Origin: an uncultured Ruminococcus sp.
GTDB taxonomy: Bacteria > Bacillota > Clostridia > Oscillospirales > CAG-272
Assembly (NCBI GenBank): GCA_902778985.1
Contig: CACYZS010000070.1
Span: 1 to 6,261, forward strand
Direction of reading: 5' to 3'
DNA length: 6,261 nucleotides
The notes below the pieces were generated by a model. It did not search any database. It saw nothing but the letters and a program-made list of their open reading frames with translations, and had not been told where the DNA came from. This document shows positions 6,004 to 6,261 of the stretch, piece after piece. The position numbers and the translations under genes are program-made. Numbering within the stretch: position 1 is the stretch's first letter; each line of letters begins with the position of its first letter.

Positions 6004-6261
6004 ATGGTTCAATTGATCATCGGCGCCAGAGGATCGGGAAAGACCAAACATCTGATCGAACTTGTCAATGATGCGGCATCTGTCTCGAAGGGCTCCGTTG
6101 TCTGTGTCGAATACGGTAACACGCTGAACTTTGACGTCACTCACAAGGCACGGTTGGTCGATACGACCGCGTTCGCGATCTCGAACGCCGACGCGCTTTA
6201 CGGCTTTATCGCCGGACTTGCCGCGAGCGACCACGACATCACCCACATTTTCGTCGACGCC
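6004..6261 (+). CDS. P-loop ATP-binding protein of unknown role (3' partial)
   Basis: The first 86 codons of a protein cut by the right edge. The start is MVQLIIGARGSGKTKHLIEL. This is a beta strand leading into a Walker A motif, G7-A-R-G-S-G-K13-T14, so the protein should bind ATP or GTP. A second hydrophobic strand ends in a Walker-B-like I-F-V-D85, just before the edge. The ATG has a strong AGGAGGT upstream and its own promoter. I recall similar short P-loop proteins in Clostridia with this GSGKTK start followed by a segment like SKGSVVCVE. They are sometimes labelled as twitching-motility (PilT)-like ATPases, but no pilus link is shown here. Function is unknown. There is no signal peptide or membrane segment in the visible part. 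The gene is real on the basis of the promoter, Shine-Dalgarno and motif, but the family call is tentative. Confidence 0.8.
   Translation, partial: MVQLIIGARGSGKTKHLIELVNDAASVSKGSVVCVEYGNTLNFDVTHKARLVDTTAFAISNADALYGFIAGLAASDHDITHIFVDA

Noticed and set aside
5419..6246. Minus-strand open frame of 275 codons across the end of pgi and the P-loop gene
   Set aside because: It runs antisense through two well-supported genes and the promoter between them, and its composition is shadow-like.

Overview
The window looks like ordinary chromosomal DNA from a spore-forming, Gram-positive member of the Clostridia, probably an uncultured Oscillospiraceae- or Christensenellales-type lineage. The placement is inferred from three things. 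Promoters match the sigma-A consensus with 17-bp spacers, and most genes carry a clear GGAGG-type Shine-Dalgarno. The protein families are typical of Bacillota: PdaA-type deacetylase, Firmicutes-type glucose-6-phosphate isomerase, DUF624 protein and DacF-like carboxypeptidase. PdaA in particular is a spore-cortex enzyme. Codons are fairly GC-rich, and TTG and GTG starts are used. The genus cannot be named from the sequence alone.

Layout, left to right. (1) Bases 1-1459 hold two overlapping plus-strand genes for CE4/NodB-type polysaccharide deacetylases. The first is PdaA-like and runs off the left edge; the second is a secreted protein with the canonical motif set. (2) Bases 1459-1498 form a compact, probably bidirectional terminator shared with the convergent gene. 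(3) Bases 1496-2500 on the minus strand encode a DUF624 (YesL-like) membrane protein with extra terminal and loop sequence and a TTG start. (4) Bases 2501-2656 are a divergent promoter region with one good sigma-A promoter in each direction. (5) Bases 2657-3256 encode a RimJ/RimL-type GNAT acetyltransferase. (6) Bases 3309-4484 encode a secreted D-alanyl-D-alanine carboxypeptidase, with a GTG start preferred over an upstream ATG. (7) Bases 4573-5907 encode glucose-6-phosphate isomerase (pgi) behind its own promoter. (8) From 6004 a small P-loop nucleotide-binding protein begins behind another strong promoter and is cut by the right edge.

Functional theme. The two deacetylases and the carboxypeptidase all act on peptidoglycan outside the membrane. 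PdaA makes muramic-delta-lactam in spore cortex in Bacillus, and DacF-type enzymes trim stem peptides. These three could serve wall or cortex remodelling, but they are not one operon: the minus-strand gene and the separate promoters break the region into at least four or five transcription units. pgi is central metabolism and looks independent.

No mobile element, CRISPR array, tRNA, rRNA, riboswitch or prophage signature was seen, and there is no gene-free stretch over 300 bases. I do not see a convincing undescribed system. The points most worth checking are the paired divergent deacetylases, the enlarged DUF624 protein, the uncharacterised P-loop protein and several start-site corrections.
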